Assembly (NCBI GenBank): GCA_020532085.1
Contig: JAJBAV010000018.1
Span: forward strand, 1-53,800
From: Candidatus Cloacimonadota bacterium
GTDB taxonomy: Bacteria > Cloacimonadota > Cloacimonadia > Cloacimonadales > Cloacimonadaceae
Length of the DNA: 53,800 nucleotides
Reading direction: 5' to 3'
Shown here: positions 53,794 to 53,800 of the stretch, piece by piece
Layout of the letters: each line of letters starts with the position of its first letter
How positions within the stretch are numbered: position 1 is the first letter of the stretch
Program-made: the position numbers and the translations under genes
Notes under the pieces: generated by a model
Told to the model about the DNA's origin: nothing
The model's input: the letters and a program-made list of their open reading frames with translations, nothing else
The model's database searches: none

Positions 53794-53800
53794 GACTCAA

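Overview
This window looks like a chromosomal segment of an uncultured Gram-negative bacterium of the FCB group, most like Cloacimonadota. That is an inference. It rests on two large secreted proteins ending in a NPFNPST-type FlgD-like sorting domain, a gingipain-like C25 protein, FG-GAP/ASPIC surface proteins, a receiver/PEP-synthase-like pair next to an amino-acid-catabolising glutamate dehydrogenase, and the absence of any Proteobacterial or Firmicute layout. No rRNA or CRISPR array is present. There is one tRNA gene, for Leu with anticodon UAG.

Layout. Positions 1-313 hold a dispersed repeat and the gdhA terminator. 314-7698 (minus) carries gdhA and two tandem paralogous receiver + PEP/pyruvate-binding proteins. 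8145-11654 (minus) is a secreted C25-like protein, followed on the plus strand by an endonuclease/phosphatase-family lipoprotein. 13294-25896 (minus) is a tightly packed run in transcription order lysC, metG, spoIID-like, hslO, FG-GAP protein, guaD and a 16-repeat secreted protein; most junctions overlap or nearly touch. 26345-26965 (minus) is a small exported protein.

26966-29046 is repeat-rich and nearly gene-free: two dispersed repeat families, a nonamer inverted-repeat structure around an AT-rich core, and a small gene broken by an in-frame TAG. 29047-31112 (plus) is a YtrA-type GntR regulator with an ABC-2 exporter, and 31270-33735 (plus) is a beta-barrel/SppA fusion. 34097-44655 (minus) is a housekeeping block: panD, panC, tRNA-Leu, tig, clpP, clpX, a lipoprotein, an M24 peptidase, coaD, dnaB, an mlaE-like permease, a ThiB-like lipoprotein and trmL.

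From about 44.8 kb the character changes to lower GC and different codon use. A Mu-like transposable element sits just upstream of the pan genes: a self-cleaving repressor facing left, then rightward an early HTH protein, a DDE transposase (MuA/TniA type), a MuB-like AAA ATPase and a second HTH protein. This is the layout of the left end of phage Mu. A 10-bp DNA motif (TGTCCAAGCG) recurs on both sides of the repressor, including inside the early gene, where one copy is read in a different frame. Beyond it, reading leftward from the window edge, lies a two-gene unit: a large RecQ-like helicase and a coiled-coil protein with a C-terminal membrane anchor. It may be cargo of the element or a neighbouring defence-type module, and it is the best candidate here for an undescribed system. 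The right end of the mobile element is not settled.
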